The position numbers and the translations under genes are program-made. From Bacillota bacterium (lineage in GTDB: Bacteria; Bacillota; Clostridia; Oscillospirales; Acutalibacteraceae), in contig JAUZPX010000109.1 of the NCBI GenBank assembly GCA_030705695.1, positions 1 through 5,907 of the forward strand: a stretch of 5,907 nucleotides of DNA, written 5' to 3'. Below are positions 5,791 to 5,907 of the stretch, in pieces. The notes under the pieces were generated by a model. It was not told the origin of the DNA. It saw nothing but the letters and a program-made list of their open reading frames with translations, and made no database searches. How positions within the stretch are numbered: position 1 is the first letter of the stretch; the number at the start of each line of letters is the position of its first letter.

Positions 5791-5907
5791 ATGCCAGGTA
5801 CAAGAAAGCTGGGCAGAGCGACATCACATAGAATGGCTATGCTCAGAGCACTGGTTACGTTTCTTTTAGAAAAAGGCAAAATCGAAACAACTGTAACAAG
5901 AGCAAAG
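5791..5907 (+). CDS. rplQ: 50S ribosomal protein bL17, 3'-truncated by the window edge
   Basis: bL17 is a large-subunit protein that lies near the exit of the peptide tunnel. Only the first 39 codons are present; the frame is still open at the window end, whereas the whole protein is usually about 110-125 residues. The visible part, MPGTRKLGRATSHRMAMLRA followed by LVTFLLEKGKIETTVTRAK, is the canonical N-terminal half of the conserved L17 core, including the RKLGR...HR..ML motif. The start is supported by AAAGGAG (5775-5781), nine bases upstream. It follows rpoA by 33 bases, the standard end of the alpha operon. Confidence 0.96.
   Translation, partial: MPGTRKLGRATSHRMAMLRALVTFLLEKGKIETTVTRAK

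Noticed and set aside
1..5907. Mobile elements, CRISPR arrays, tRNA genes, toxin-antitoxin or defence genes.
   Set aside because: The window is filled by conserved housekeeping genes with gaps of 70 bases or less; no direct repeats, integrase, transposase or RNA gene signatures were seen.

Overview
This window is an ordinary, well-conserved stretch of a bacterial ribosomal-protein super-operon (the spc/alpha junction). All genes lie on the + strand. The order is secY (5' end missing), adk, map, a small KOW-domain gene, infA, rpmJ, rpsM, rpsK, rpsD, rpoA and rplQ (3' end missing). The gene order, the strong GGAGG-type ribosome binding sites, the fairly low GC content (roughly 40-45 % by eye), the KOW gene between map and infA, and rpsD sitting inside the operon all point to a Firmicute of class Clostridia. 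The protein style suggests an Oscillospiraceae/Ruminococcaceae-like gut anaerobe. The class is fairly sure; the family is inference.

Layout: positions 1-1156 hold the SecY translocon subunit. Positions 1179-2577 hold adenylate kinase and methionine aminopeptidase, the usual housekeeping pair after secY. Positions 2589-3069 hold the KOW protein and IF-1, which overlap by 8 bases and share an internal ribosome binding site. Positions 3124-4733 hold bL36, uS13, uS11 and uS4. Positions 4804-5757 hold the RNA polymerase alpha subunit, and 5791-5907 the start of bL17. Gaps between genes are 11-70 bases. I see no convincing internal promoter and no intrinsic terminator, so the block is most simply read as one polycistronic transcript entering from the left and leaving to the right.

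Functionally the genes join protein export (SecY), adenylate balance (Adk), removal of the initiator methionine (Map), translation initiation (IF-1), small- and large-subunit assembly (uS13, uS11, uS4, bL36, bL17) and transcription (alpha), a coupling typical of growth-rate-controlled operons. Adk, bL36 and uS4 all keep complete zinc-ligand sets.

I found no new system here. What merits a second look is small: RNA hairpins in the infA-rpmJ, rpsD-rpoA and rpoA-rplQ gaps, and the poorly characterised KOW protein.
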